From a virus, in IMG/VR virus record IMGVR_UViG_3300042542_001271, positions 1 through 26,744 of that record: a stretch of DNA of 26,744 nt, one strand, 5' to 3'. Positions 11,125 to 20,142 of this stretch are shown here, one piece after another. The notes beneath the pieces were generated by a model, which ran no database searches, was not told the origin of the DNA, and saw only the letters and a list, made by a program, of their open reading frames with translations. Position 1 is the first letter of the stretch, and every line of letters begins with the position of its first letter. The position numbers were made by a program, and so were the translations under genes.

Positions 11125-14100
11125 TTACCAAGAAGAAATGGCTGTGCGTCGCCACGTATTTGTGGCAGTGCAAACGTAAATATAGTTGGCATCCCAGCAG
11201 ATTTCACCGGCGGTGCCAGTGGCGGTTGCTGATGCTGGAGTACGGGCAGTGCGCAAGCGAACGGTGTCAGAGTTTACATCTAACAGCGTGGTAGGACTAC
11301 TAATCCCAATCCCCACGCGACCTGATCCATCGACACAAAACTGAGTATCCCAAGTAGTTCCACCAGCAAATTGCCTAATAGCAAAAGTTCGGCTATCGGT
11401 ATTAACACTATTTGTTGCACCCGAGGAAAGGTTTCCACTTCCTTTATCAATAGAAAACCCCCAAAAAGACCTGATATGACAGTCACCAGCGTTATTTTGA
11501 GCTATGCCATTTACACCTATTCCTATAGATGTTGAATTAATTTGCGCAGCAGTTAACCCAGGGCTAGCGATGGCTGCTTCCACACCATTACTTACGCTTG
11601 AAGTATCTGGACCGGAGACAACTTGAAGCAGTTTTGTGGGGCTACTCGTCCCAATCCCCACGTTGCCGGAGCTGTCGATGCGCATGGCTTCAGTGCCGCC
11701 TTCAACAAAGGCCAGCGTGTCTGCGCCAGGGCTGTAGATGCCGGTGTTGGTATCGCCGGTAAAGGTGATGGTCGGCGCGCCAGCGGTGCCGAGTGCAGCG
11801 CTGAATAGGCCAGTTGTGGCGACTGTTTGGCTGCCAAAGTCGGGGTTGATTTTGGTGCCGGCAATCGCCGCAGATGCGTTGACATCGGCATTGACAATGC
11901 TGGCGTTACCGCTGACCAGTACAGTGCCGGTTTGGTTTGGCAGTGTAATTGTGCGGTCAGCCGTTGGATCGGCAACTGTCAGCGTGGTTTCGTTGCCATC
12001 GCTGGAGCTGCCTTCAAACACCAAGGTGCCTGCGCTGCCGATCAGCAACTCACCAGTAACAGTGCCACCGGCTGCAGGTAGCGCCAGTGCAGCCAAGTCG
12101 TAGGCGCTCTTGACTGCCGTGGGAGTAGCGGCGAGAACGCTGCTAGTAGTGCTGGTGCTGTCGCTGAGTTGGACGATGCCATCGACGCTGGTAGTGGCAG
12201 CGCGAAGAGTTAATGCTGGTGTAGTAGTGGCCGTAGCAACAGTCAGTGCAGCAGTGCTGCTGGTGACGGTGGTGACAGTGCCAACAAAATCAGCGCCGTA
12301 TTCCAAGCCAGTAGCAGTGGCGCTATTGGCGCGTAGTACTTGGCCATTAGTGCCGACCGGTAGCTTGGTAAGCGTGGTTGCCGCACTTGCAACTAGCAGG
12401 TCGCCTTTGGTGTAGCTAGCTACATTGGTACCACCTCGCGCTACAGCCAGTGTGCCGCTAGTGATGTTGTCGGCGTTGCGGCATTCAGTGCTAACTTCTT
12501 GGATTGCAGTTTGAACGTTAGTAGCTGCAATATCACCAGCCGGCACAAAGCTAACATTAGATGCTGCAATAGCACCGGCGCCTGCTGATACGTCAATTTC
12601 TACCCATTGCGGGAGAGTAGTGCTATACACCGACAGCAGCAAGTCGGGTGGAGCTAGCGTCCCCGCAGGCGCATTGCCGGAGGTGATTGTGCCGCCTTCG
12701 CTGACGACAAAGTAATGCTTGTTGTTCCCTAGCGTTGGTGCAGGTAGTGCGGCATTAACTACAAAGCCAGCAGCAACGCCTTCAGGCGTAAGACTTTGTA
12801 TTTTGCCAACGCCGGCTGGGGTACTGGCATCAAACGTGCCGGCTAGAACAATTTGCCCGGCTGAGATGCCGATTGGCACCCAGACGTTACCGTCCCACAT
12901 GTAGAACGAGCGGTCTAGTGAGTTCAGGTGTAGTTGACCTGTAAACGTTGCCGCCGGGAACTCCGCACCTATTGATGCTGTTGAGTAGTCAGCCATTTTG
13001 GCAATGGTGACCGCTGCATCAGCCAACCGAGCAGTTGGCAGTGCGCCTGTGGTGATCTTGGCAGCATCTAGGCTAGGAATATCCGAGGCTTCCAGTAGCT
13101 GGCCCTGACTGACGTGGCCTTGTGCGTCCACCACCAATCGGGTGTAGGTGCCAGGAGTGACGGTGTTGCTGTGGTTCAAGACGCCAGCATTAACAAGAAG
13201 GCCCGTACCTGGCTGCACAATGCCCTTGCTGCTAGCTGTAGCGTCTGGCAGGTCCGCAGGCGTTAATGCGCGGAATGTAGGTGCAGCGTTAACGCCACTG
13301 GTGGGGCCTACGAAAACCGCGTTTGCCGCCTGCGTGTCAAGCGTGGTTGTGATATTAGCGGTGTGATTATCGGGGTAGGCAACTGCAAAGTTCAGCGGTG
13401 TGGTGTCACTGAAGTTGATGGCATTGAGCGCAGCCTGCCTAATCCAAGCGCTACCGTTCCAGACGTATTTGACGCTGGTATTGGTGTCAAACCAAAGCTG
13501 GCCTTCATAGGCGCCGCTGCCCACGGGGGTGCCAGCTTGCACAATTGTGGTGCTATCGGCAGCGAGTTTGGCGGCGGTGATGGCGCCATCAAGTACCTTG
13601 CTGGTGGTGACGGCGTTAGTGGCGATGGCCGCTTCACCGAGGCCGGCCGCATCAATCTTGTCGGTGGTGATAGCACCAGTGGCTAGTTTGGCGTTTGTAA
13701 TAGCAGAGTCAGCTAGCTTGCCGGTGGTGACATTTAGGTCTGTCAACGCACTGGTGGTTACAGCGTCTACCGCCAGCTTGGCGCTTGTAACACTGGCATT
13801 GCTGAGTTTTGCGCCAGGTACGCTGCCATCGGCAAGGTTAAGCTTGGCGTAAGTAAGGCTGGCGTCGGCAACCTTGGTAACCGTTACAGCAGCAGTGCCG
13901 ATCTTGCTTTCGGTGACTGCACCAGTGGCTAGTTTTGCCTCCGTAACATTGGCGTCGACGATGGCGGCGGTATCAACCGAGTTGCTTGCGAGTTCAGCGG
14001 CTGTCACCGCATCAGCAGCAATCTTGGCGGTAGTAACGGACAGCGCCGCAAGTTTGCCAGTAGTAACGGCAAGGTCTTGAATTTTGGCGGTGGTAACGGA

Positions 14101-14592
14101 ATCAGTTGCCAGCGCTGCGGCTGCCAGTCCAGCAGCATCTACCTTGGCGGTGGTGACGGCGTTGTTAGCCAGCTTGCCAGTGGTAACGGCAAGGTTTTCA
14201 ATGCCAGCAGTGGGTGCCACCACTTGCTGGAAAGCGCTGCCGTCCCACACCTGCAAGTTTTTGCTGGTGCTGTTGACGTAGCCACGGCCTTCAAAGTTAT
14301 TGCTGCCGGGTGCTACCGAGTCGTAAACAATGCTGCTATCGTCGGCCAGTTTTGCTGCTGTGACGGCGTCGTCAGCCAGCGCCGTGGTGCCCAGCTTGGT
14401 GGCGCTGGATTGGTTCAGCTTGATCAGGTCGATGCTGGCGTTGTCGGCTAGGTTGGCGCCAGCTTGAAACAGATCTTTGGCTTCTACTTTTTTGGTGGTA
14501 CTGGCGCCGACGTCAACAATCGGCAGCACGTCATTAGCAGCGAGATCACCCTGGGCAAGCTTCGTGAGCTGCGAAATGCGTTGGTCGGCCAT
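11125..14592 (-). CDS. Long tail fibre protein with many short repeats
   Basis: A 1155-residue product, start ATG 14592 with an AAGGTGA ribosome binding site. The N terminus (about 1-45, M-A-D-Q-R-I-S-Q-L-T) likely attaches it to the tail. Residues about 55-350 are a long run of imperfect 10-18-residue repeats of the form A-V-T-T-A-K-L-A-x-x-A, low in aromatic residues, typical of trimeric fibre shafts. The middle carries I-Q-P-G-T-G-like domains and Gly-rich beta segments. The C-terminal part has two copies of a G-x-V-G-I-G-(T/I)-S-S-P-T-x-L-L motif (near bases 11625-11680 and 11280-11320) and ends with a likely receptor-binding tip. It probably recognises the host surface. Confidence 0.85.
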   Translation of the reverse strand: MADQRISQLTKLAQGDLAANDVLPIVDVGASTTKKVEAKDLFQAGANLADNASIDLIKLNQSSATKLGTTALADDAVTAAKLADDSSIVYDSVAPGSNNFEGRGYVNSTSKNLQVWDGSAFQQVVAPTAGIENLAVTTGKLANNAVTTAKVDAAGLAAAALATDSVTTAKIQDLAVTTGKLAALSVTTAKIAADAVTAAELASNSVDTAAIVDANVTEAKLATGAVTESKIGTAAVTVTKVADASLTYAKLNLADGSVPGAKLSNASVTSAKLAVDAVTTSALTDLNVTTGKLADSAITNAKLATGAITTDKIDAAGLGEAAIATNAVTTSKVLDGAITAAKLAADSTTIVQAGTPVGSGAYEGQLWFDTNTSVKYVWNGSAWIRQAALNAINFSDTTPLNFAVAYPDNHTANITTTLDTQAANAVFVGPTSGVNAAPTFRALTPADLPDATASSKGIVQPGTGLLVNAGVLNHSNTVTPGTYTRLVVDAQGHVSQGQLLEASDIPSLDAAKITTGALPTARLADAAVTIAKMADYSTASIGAEFPAATFTGQLHLNSLDRSFYMWDGNVWVPIGISAGQIVLAGTFDASTPAGVGKIQSLTPEGVAAGFVVNAALPAPTLGNNKHYFVVSEGGTITSGNAPAGTLAPPDLLLSVYSTTLPQWVEIDVSAGAGAIAASNVSFVPAGDIAATNVQTAIQEVSTECRNADNITSGTLAVARGGTNVASYTKGDLLVASAATTLTKLPVGTNGQVLRANSATATGLEYGADFVGTVTTVTSSTAALTVATATTTPALTLRAATTSVDGIVQLSDSTSTTSSVLAATPTAVKSAYDLAALALPAAGGTVTGELLIGSAGTLVFEGSSSDGNETTLTVADPTADRTITLPNQTGTVLVSGNASIVNADVNASAAIAGTKINPDFGSQTVATTGLFSAALGTAGAPTITFTGDTNTGIYSPGADTLAFVEGGTEAMRIDSSGNVGIGTSSPTKLLQVVSGPDTSSVSNGVEAAIASPGLTAAQINSTSIGIGVNGIAQNNAGDCHIRSFWGFSIDKGSGNLSSGATNSVNTDSRTFAIRQFAGGTTWDTQFCVDGSGRVGIGISSPTTLLDVNSDTVRLRTARTPASATATGTAGEICWDANYIYVCTATNTWRRTAISSW
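13540..14430 (-). repeat. Imperfect repeat tract encoding the fibre shaft
   Basis: Within the fibre gene, short units such as A-V-T-T-A-K-(I/L)-A-x-(D/N)-A-V-T recur about twenty times with variable spacing. At base level, words like GTGGTAACGG and CTTGGCGGT recur on the plus strand. Such tracts change length by slippage or recombination. Confidence 0.75.
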
Positions 14593-14617
14593 GTTGGAGT
14601 CACCTTATGCGATCAGT

Positions 14618-15493
14618 TTAATCCTCAACTTCCGTTAGCAGGAAGGCAAGGTTGTCTTGGTTGAGCGCAATGCGGTCATCGTCTTGTTTGAGGAGGTAAC
14701 CAGAGGGGCGCCCAACCAATAGTTTAATTTCGCCAGTGGTGACGAAATCAATGCTGCAAGTAATTAACTCCGATGCTGATACTTGCAAGCCCGAACGAGT
14801 TACCATTGCGGTGAACTCGTAGAATATATCTAACTGGCTAGGGTCATTATCGCTGTCAGTAATGGACAGCAGGCAGTCAAATTCGCTACCGATATCAACG
14901 CGGTTAATGAGTTGCAATGCCAGCAGCGGGGTTTCTTTGACGCCCGATGTTTGATTATTAAAAATGCAGTCAATTTTGCCAGAACCGCTAATCAAACCAG
15001 CGCTGTACATGCGCTTAAACTTATCGCTTAATGCAGTAGTTTCCAGTGCTTCGCGGTCGGTATTAAACTCATAAGAAGTGACATCGCCTAGCACGTTGGG
15101 ACTGATGTCACGCACATGCACTTGCACGGGCAAGGGACCACCTCCAAAGTTTTGGATGGTGTATTCTTGTGCCCTGTCATTATTAACTGCTGACTGAAAA
15201 CTAGGAAAGAACCTAATGCCGCCAGCAGCATTGACATTTATATACGCACTAAAGGTGCGAAAGGTTACGCCTTCGCCATCCACCCATGAGTTGACAGGCA
15301 GAAATACCAGCCCGCGTGCATCGCTTGTAGATACTGTTATTTTATCGCCGGTCAGCAAATTATCAATAGCACCTTCAATACCAACGCGGTTAAGCACAGG
15401 TATTGTGTCCGCATCTTTAATGATGGAGGTTAGTACATTTTCGGAGTTACGACGCAGGCGCACATTGCCTACGTTGCCGAGAAAATACGTCAC
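14618..15493 (-). CDS. Virion structural protein of the tail region, 291 aa
   Basis: It starts at ATG 15493, overlapping the stop of the tube-like gene upstream. The protein is beta-rich with many Thr, Ser and Asp residues and no membrane segment or enzyme motif. It opens with M-T-Y-F-L-G-N-V-G-N-V-R-L-R-R-N and ends L-N-Q-D-N-L-A-F-L-L-T-E-V-E-D. Its place between the tube-like protein and the fibre, in an all-tail operon, suggests a virion part such as a tip or fibre-attachment protein. No known family recognised. Confidence 0.75.
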   Translation of the reverse strand: MTYFLGNVGNVRLRRNSENVLTSIIKDADTIPVLNRVGIEGAIDNLLTGDKITVSTSDARGLVFLPVNSWVDGEGVTFRTFSAYINVNAAGGIRFFPSFQSAVNNDRAQEYTIQNFGGGPLPVQVHVRDISPNVLGDVTSYEFNTDREALETTALSDKFKRMYSAGLISGSGKIDCIFNNQTSGVKETPLLALQLINRVDIGSEFDCLLSITDSDNDPSQLDIFYEFTAMVTRSGLQVSASELITCSIDFVTTGEIKLLVGRPSGYLLKQDDDRIALNQDNLAFLLTEVED

Positions 15494-15975
15494 GAATCAA
15501 TCAACTCTAGGAAGGCCCCATCAACGGTGAATTGCAACGAGACGCTAGTCAGTTCGCCAGTGCCAACCGTGATACCTGCACTAGTGATGTAAGCGTTGAA
15601 GGCAATATCATCCTTGATGTCGACGCCCGCACCTGGCTGAGCGCCAGCGCGGAGCACCATGCCGACGCGATCCGACTCACTGACGCCATCATTACTGGTT
15701 TTCATCACCTTGTTAAGCAGTTGATCAAACTGCACACCGACGTCACCAGCTTCGGTACGGTAGTACATCACAGTGGCCGATCCTGTGGAACTGACCATGC
15801 CAGGCGTGTAGCGCTTGACGGCGGTGTCGATCGTGGTAGTTTCCAGCAGTTCCAGCGTGGTTTCCAGTGACCAGTCACGAATCTTCAGCACCGACTGAGC
15901 CTCGCTTGGGTTAGGCGCAGTAGTGAGAATTGAAGAAAGGAACAGCTTGCCGCTGCGTCCGGTGTAGAAGCCCAT
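15490..15975 (-). CDS. Second tail-tube-fold protein, 161 aa
   Basis: Residues about 32-72 read D-W-S-L-E-T-T-L-E-L-L-E-T-T-T-I, then Y-T-P-G-M-V-S-S-T-G-S-A-T-V-M-Y-Y. The same framework (W-S-x-E ... T-T-I ... Y-x-P-G ... S-G-T-A-T-V-Y) is visible in the major tail protein at 23420-24178. Tube-fold proteins build the hollow tail and also the distal tip rings. Because this copy comes after J, not before the tape measure, it is probably a tip or baseplate-hub ring component, or an alternative tube subunit. Starts at ATG 15975; overlaps the next gene by 4 bases. Confidence 0.75.
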   Translation of the reverse strand: MGFYTGRSGKLFLSSILTTAPNPSEAQSVLKIRDWSLETTLELLETTTIDTAVKRYTPGMVSSTGSATVMYYRTEAGDVGVQFDQLLNKVMKTSNDGVSESDRVGMVLRAGAQPGAGVDIKDDIAFNAYITSAGITVGTGELTSVSLQFTVDGAFLELIDS

Positions 15976-16005
15976 TGCGTTGCGCCAGTAGTCTCTGCTG
16001 TCAGT

Positions 16006-19000
16006 TTACTCTGCTGCGCCGTCTATGGTAAATAGTCCGGCGACGTAGGTGTCAAGTCCTTGTGCAATAAACGAGTTGCCGTTGGTGTCACACGGATGCT
16101 CGACAGCGCGGATGGTGGTTTCGCCTTCCTCTTCCATGGTTACTTCGGTGACACGGAAGACGCGCTTGCTGCGGACTGCTTGCCCTAGCACAAACAACTG
16201 GCCCGACTGTGGGCTGAGGCTGGCTGCTACTCCGCCTGTGACGCTGATACCCGTGAATGAACGGGTGCCGTCGCTGCTGCCGTAGGTCAGCACATTGTAA
16301 GTACCGTTTGGGATGGTGTTGGCGATCGGTACATTCAACACGCCGCCGCTTTCGATGCGGCCGGTGTAAATGCCGTCCCACTGGTTGTTGCTGGTTTCGA
16401 CGTACACATAGCTGCCGGGCATTACAAAAATATCGGTTGGGAAAGTCTTAAACTCGACGGCGCGACGGTTGAAACGGCGCACTTGACACAGGTACTTACC
16501 CAGCAGGATGGCTTGGGCGCGGGTGGTAACAAACTGCGAAATGTCCAAGCTTTCGCGGATGGCATTGGCTTCCTGGGTGTCCGTGCGCTTAATTTCTACG
16601 CTGTTGTTGCGCGGGAACACGCCGTTACGCTCCACGTCGCGGTAGATCAGGGTGACGATCACGTCTTGAACGCTGGCGCCATAGTCGATAAACTCCTCTT
16701 TGAAGCTGTCATCAAGGATGTTGCCTTGGTTAAACAGCGCCGTGATTGAGATGGCACGAGTGATAGCTCCTGTTGATTTGACATAAGGCAACGCCGGTAC
16801 CAAAGTTTCTTTGCCGCCAATCTTGCCAAGCTCTAGCAGACTGAACGGTGCTACTTGCACCCAAAATTCGCGCCATGGGCGGCCATCAGCGATTACGCCA
16901 TCCATAAACAGGCTGTTGCGCTGGCAGTACCGCTTGCTTTGCGCCAGTTGCATTACGTCAACAGAATGCAAGCTGGCGTAGCGACCGATGCCGTTGGTGC
17001 CATCCAACACTGTGTCTAGAAAGATGTCAGGAGCAAATGATGTGGAATTGCTCGGGGCGCTGGCGGCAAAAGCCGCCACCGTAGCATCGTTGACCGCCCC
17101 GGTTGCCTCGTTGCCAAAATAATCCAAACTGGTAGGCAGCAAGCGCACTCGCTTGCCTTCAGTGATATAGGCACTGACGCTGCGTAGGTCTTGCGTACCT
17201 GAGCCTGACACTACATGTAGGGCCAGTGTGGACAAGCCACGGTACAAGTTGGGGCTGTAGTTGCTCCATGGTTCTATGAGCTGTTCAGTTACGGCAGTAA
17301 TTTGAACTTCCGTAGATGAATCGAAGGAGAAGGTGGTTTGCGAAAATGCGTCGTAATTGAACAGGTCAAATTCGGTGGTGTTAAGCGGAGACTTGTTAAA
17401 TGGGGGGTAGTCACCACGGGAACCATCTAGGTAGATGGAACCGTTGAAGTAGACTTCTAGACCAGCGTTCCCGACAAAGTCGGTGCTTAGTGTGACAAGC
17501 GGCGCCGTGGTGTTGAGGTAACAGTAACCGCGTGTATAGAAGGTGCGGATCTCAGTAAAGGTATCGACGACCGCTTCAAGTTTGACTTCGATAAAGCGAG
17601 CAACGTTCCGAGAAATAAGCTTAATGTAGGTAAAAACGTTTTGTTCGTTAAAACCACGGCAGCAAAAAATGTAAGGCAATCGAGCATAATCTCCGCTATT
17701 ATCAAAGCGATACCAGAGAGCAAACATACTGGTACGTGCTTTGGCGCCGTTGTCGGAGGCGCTGTGGCCATAGTTGACTTGATCTTTGCCGTAGACATTG
17801 GCGCGGCCGCTTAGCCTGCGATATGCCTGAAAACGAAGTGCTATGTCAAGGACGTTGCATTTGGTGACGCTCGCGTAAGCGGCTTCTTCGATGCGAGCTA
17901 AACCCTTGACATGGAATGTTTCGGGGCCACCTTGAGAACCAAGGCTGTTGATTTGATTCTGGATATTGTCGTTTTCAGCAAGATAAACCGCAATAGTATT
18001 GTTACGACTGTCTATAGCGCCTTGATGATAACCTCTTTCCTCGTCGGTTAAGTACCAGTAATTTGATGACAAAGTATACTGATCATTTTGGTTCTCTTCT
18101 TGAAGTCTGGCAATTTCGTTGTTGTTGTTGTTGATCTGATTACGCAGCGCGTTGGCTTGATCCCCTTCTTGCGCCCAGTGTGCAAAGCCGTAACGCGCTC
18201 GGGGAAGTTTGCCTACGCGGATGCACTCCAGCGTCGCTGTGAGATTGCCCTCTTCAATGCCATTGGCGCTTCCGCCATAGGACGCGGACACCACGCGGAA
18301 TAATGCTGAACCTGCTTTGAAGATGGCGCCATTGTCAATCTGTGAGGCAGCAGCCCGTAAGGCATCTTGCCGGGCGATGCCAGCGGTGTCGCTAGACGCC
18401 AGGTTTTCTGTTGTGTTGTTGATTACCAGCGTCCATCGGTTACCCACGGGCACCATGGGGCGGTTGTCACCATCCGGCCAGTAGTCTCCGTTTTGCGATT
18501 GGTAATAGGTGTCTACGCGGCGGCGCACAGTATTTCCGGCTTCGTTGAGGATCAACACGTCGGCGTTAATTGGAATAAAACCGGTTACGCCAACCGTGTT
18601 AGCCGTAGTCGGAGAGAATGATTGGCTGAAGCCTTCAGCAGCGCCAGGGAGGCCGTTTAGTTTTGCTGTGGTGTCATTCGGCGTGGTAATTGTTGGATCG
18701 TTGGCGTCACCGCGAATGAGATGGTTGTATCGAGTGGGGCCGTCAGCGTTGTAATACTGCCAGACATTGCTAAGCACCAAATCCTTAGCGGGGAACTGTC
18801 CCAAGGCGGTGCGTTCAGGGTCGATGCGAGCAATGTTGGACGCCCCGAGCGTCATCATCAGCCGCATGAATTGATTGTTGCCGAAACTCAAGATTGCAGA
18901 CCACAGCAATAGCGTGGATAGCCGCACACCCCCGTTACTATTTTGAGCGGTGTTGGTGTAGACCAGCGGCACCGTATCGCCGTAGATAGCAAGATCTTGC

Positions 19001-19311
19001 GATCCGTTAAATCCCAGTCGGGGCGATAACTTTTGGTCGCGTGTTTGCTCTGTTCCTTTCTGCTCTTGCTGCTGCTGCTGCTCCGGCAGGCTGGGTTTAG
19101 GCATCAGCAATACAGATGCCACTTGAAAAAGAATGCCTACGATAGTAAGAACTAATGCTGTGATGCCGAGGTCGTTTCGCGCATCCAAGGCGGTTCCTTC
19201 TTTTACATCTTCGTAGATATGCTGCTGCGCTATAAAGTCAAGATAGTCTTCCTTGCTAACGCCTAGTGCATCAATCAAGTCATATTCGTAGGGCAGCAGT
19301 TTGCGGGTCAT
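16006..19311 (-). CDS. Tail tip protein, J/host-specificity-like, with an N-terminal membrane-type hairpin
   Basis: A 1101-residue product, start ATG 19311, overlapping the NlpC-like gene by 4 bases. Residues about 48-72 are a hydrophobic segment (I-T-A-L-V-L-T-I-V-G-I-L-F-Q-V-A-S-V-L-L-M), followed by P-K-P-S-L-P-E and a Gln-rich spacer. That pattern is like lambda gpI joined in front of gpJ. The large middle is beta-rich. A coiled-coil stretch with Asn repeats (N-N-N-N-N-E-I-A-R-L-Q-E-E-N) lies at about residues 385-410. The C-terminal part contains hub and fibronectin-like motifs (R-R-A-V-E-F-K-T-F-P-T-D, G-S-Y-V-Y-V-E). It should form the tip that holds the tape measure and contacts the receptor. 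Family is inferred from size, gene order and the N-terminal pattern. Confidence 0.8.
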   Translation of the reverse strand: MTRKLLPYEYDLIDALGVSKEDYLDFIAQQHIYEDVKEGTALDARNDLGITALVLTIVGILFQVASVLLMPKPSLPEQQQQQEQKGTEQTRDQKLSPRLGFNGSQDLAIYGDTVPLVYTNTAQNSNGGVRLSTLLLWSAILSFGNNQFMRLMMTLGASNIARIDPERTALGQFPAKDLVLSNVWQYYNADGPTRYNHLIRGDANDPTITTPNDTTAKLNGLPGAAEGFSQSFSPTTANTVGVTGFIPINADVLILNEAGNTVRRRVDTYYQSQNGDYWPDGDNRPMVPVGNRWTLVINNTTENLASSDTAGIARQDALRAAASQIDNGAIFKAGSALFRVVSASYGGSANGIEEGNLTATLECIRVGKLPRARYGFAHWAQEGDQANALRNQINNNNNEIARLQEENQNDQYTLSSNYWYLTDEERGYHQGAIDSRNNTIAVYLAENDNIQNQINSLGSQGGPETFHVKGLARIEEAAYASVTKCNVLDIALRFQAYRRLSGRANVYGKDQVNYGHSASDNGAKARTSMFALWYRFDNSGDYARLPYIFCCRGFNEQNVFTYIKLISRNVARFIEVKLEAVVDTFTEIRTFYTRGYCYLNTTAPLVTLSTDFVGNAGLEVYFNGSIYLDGSRGDYPPFNKSPLNTTEFDLFNYDAFSQTTFSFDSSTEVQITAVTEQLIEPWSNYSPNLYRGLSTLALHVVSGSGTQDLRSVSAYITEGKRVRLLPTSLDYFGNEATGAVNDATVAAFAASAPSNSTSFAPDIFLDTVLDGTNGIGRYASLHSVDVMQLAQSKRYCQRNSLFMDGVIADGRPWREFWVQVAPFSLLELGKIGGKETLVPALPYVKSTGAITRAISITALFNQGNILDDSFKEEFIDYGASVQDVIVTLIYRDVERNGVFPRNNSVEIKRTDTQEANAIRESLDISQFVTTRAQAILLGKYLCQVRRFNRRAVEFKTFPTDIFVMPGSYVYVETSNNQWDGIYTGRIESGGVLNVPIANTIPNGTYNVLTYGSSDGTRSFTGISVTGGVAASLSPQSGQLFVLGQAVRSKRVFRVTEVTMEEEGETTIRAVEHPCDTNGNSFIAQGLDTYVAGLFTIDGAAE

Positions 19312-19700
19312 TCGTGCATCCAGAAGAAGTGTCCCACCTCAGCAGGTAAAGGCGCTCTAATCACAGTGCCGCCTGGTGATAGAAATAAGGTCCCGTCTTC
19401 TACAATTGTACCCAAGGCTGACCCCACTGATGCAGGCAGCAAGGCAACAGCTCCAATGCGTGGTGCTTGTAGGCGTTTGCCATTTTGCAGCATCCATCGC
19501 ACCAGCAGCCCCTTAGGGAATGTTTCTTCGTCATACAACTCATAAACCCAGTCAAACTTGCTGGTGTAGTCGTTAAAGCCCATACGGCGATGCACTTCGC
19601 ACGCCAGTTGGAAGCAATCGGTAAAGCCCGTGTTGGCCCATGGGGATGCACCCCAGCGGTAACGCAAGCCAATCAGATCATTGAAGGACAAGTTGTGCAT
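19308..19700 (-). CDS. NlpC/P60-like tail protein (gpK-like), catalytic His apparently missing
   Basis: I choose ATG 19700 (M-H-N-L-S-F-N-D-L-I-G-L), giving 130 residues; an extension to 19868 would overlap the upstream gene by 190 bases. The N half fits NlpC/P60: D-L-I-G-L-R-Y-R-W-G then T-D-C-F-Q-L-A-C-E-V, where Cys is the nucleophile. In the second half, where the family has H-(V/L)-G-(I/L), this protein has S-A-L-G-T-I-V-E-D-G, so the histidine is replaced by alanine. Its position just before J matches lambda gpK, which is part of tail tip assembly and may cleave peptidoglycan. Here it could be an inactive structural version, or use a different His. Confidence 0.75.
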   Translation of the reverse strand: MHNLSFNDLIGLRYRWGASPWANTGFTDCFQLACEVHRRMGFNDYTSKFDWVYELYDEETFPKGLLVRWMLQNGKRLQAPRIGAVALLPASVGSALGTIVEDGTLFLSPGGTVIRAPLPAEVGHFFWMHE

Positions 19701-20142
19701 TGAGCGGAAGGGGGCCAACCAGGCTACGAGTGAGGGTTTGCGCGGGGAATGCAGCGCCAACGGAATCCATGGCAGTGCGGTAACGCAGTTCAATCGTAGT
19801 ATCGGAATAGCTGGCGCCAATGCCGACGTAACGCTCTTCGTACGTGCGTGATGGCACCAGGGCGGCATTTAACCATTGCGTGGTAATGGTCAGGCGGCTT
19901 AGGCGGTTGCCGTCCCCTTGTTCCACTAGCCGGATGGCGTACTCCACATTGGGAAACAGCACCCGCACTAAAGCGTTGTCGCCGTTAAGGTTAGCGGTGC
20001 TACCTTCGGCGCGGAATGGCGCAAACTCAAAGCGAGCGCCGGCCAAGGTGCGTGGTTCTTGGACGAAAAAGTTCTGGTAGCGGTGGCGCACACCGTTGGC
20101 AGTGGTCAGGTCGAAATACTGCGCGATGCGGATTTGGGTCAT
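19678..20142 (-). CDS. Minor tail protein, lambda gpL-like / DUF1833-like, 154 aa
   Basis: Start ATG 20142, overlapping the M-like gene by 4 bases; stop overlaps the NlpC gene by 23 bases. The protein is beta-rich: N-F-F-V-Q-E-P-R-T-L-A-G-A-R-F-E-F-A-P-F, then R-L-V-E-Q-G-D-G-N-R-L-S-R-L-T-I-T, and a C-terminal E-L-R-Y-R-T-A-M-D with P-L. Order M, L, K, J is the lambda tail order, which is the main evidence for the name. It would join the distal tail hub to the tip. Cannot distinguish gpL from DUF1833 by eye. Confidence 0.7.
   Translation of the reverse strand: MTQIRIAQYFDLTTANGVRHRYQNFFVQEPRTLAGARFEFAPFRAEGSTANLNGDNALVRVLFPNVEYAIRLVEQGDGNRLSRLTITTQWLNAALVPSRTYEERYVGIGASYSDTTIELRYRTAMDSVGAAFPAQTLTRSLVGPLPLNAQLVLQ

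Noticed and set aside
13540-14430. Possible CRISPR-like array because of spaced repeats.
   Set aside because: Repeats are imperfect, vary in spacing, lie in one long coding frame and match fibre-shaft protein repeats.
11592-14451. Several long plus- and minus-strand ORFs inside the fibre gene.
   Set aside because: They are Ala/Val/Ser-rich shadows of the repetitive fibre sequence, with no initiation signals.
1021-14609. GAGTCACCTTATG occurs at 1021-1033 and again at 14597-14609.
   Set aside because: Several 13-base repeats are expected by chance in 26.7 kb, and the contexts differ (start of HNH gene, upstream of fibre gene on the other strand).
19065-19085. Run of CTG/CAG triplets in the J gene (poly-Gln).
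   Set aside because: It codes a Gln-rich spacer after the hydrophobic N-terminal segment; triplet runs of this length are common in GC-rich phage DNA.
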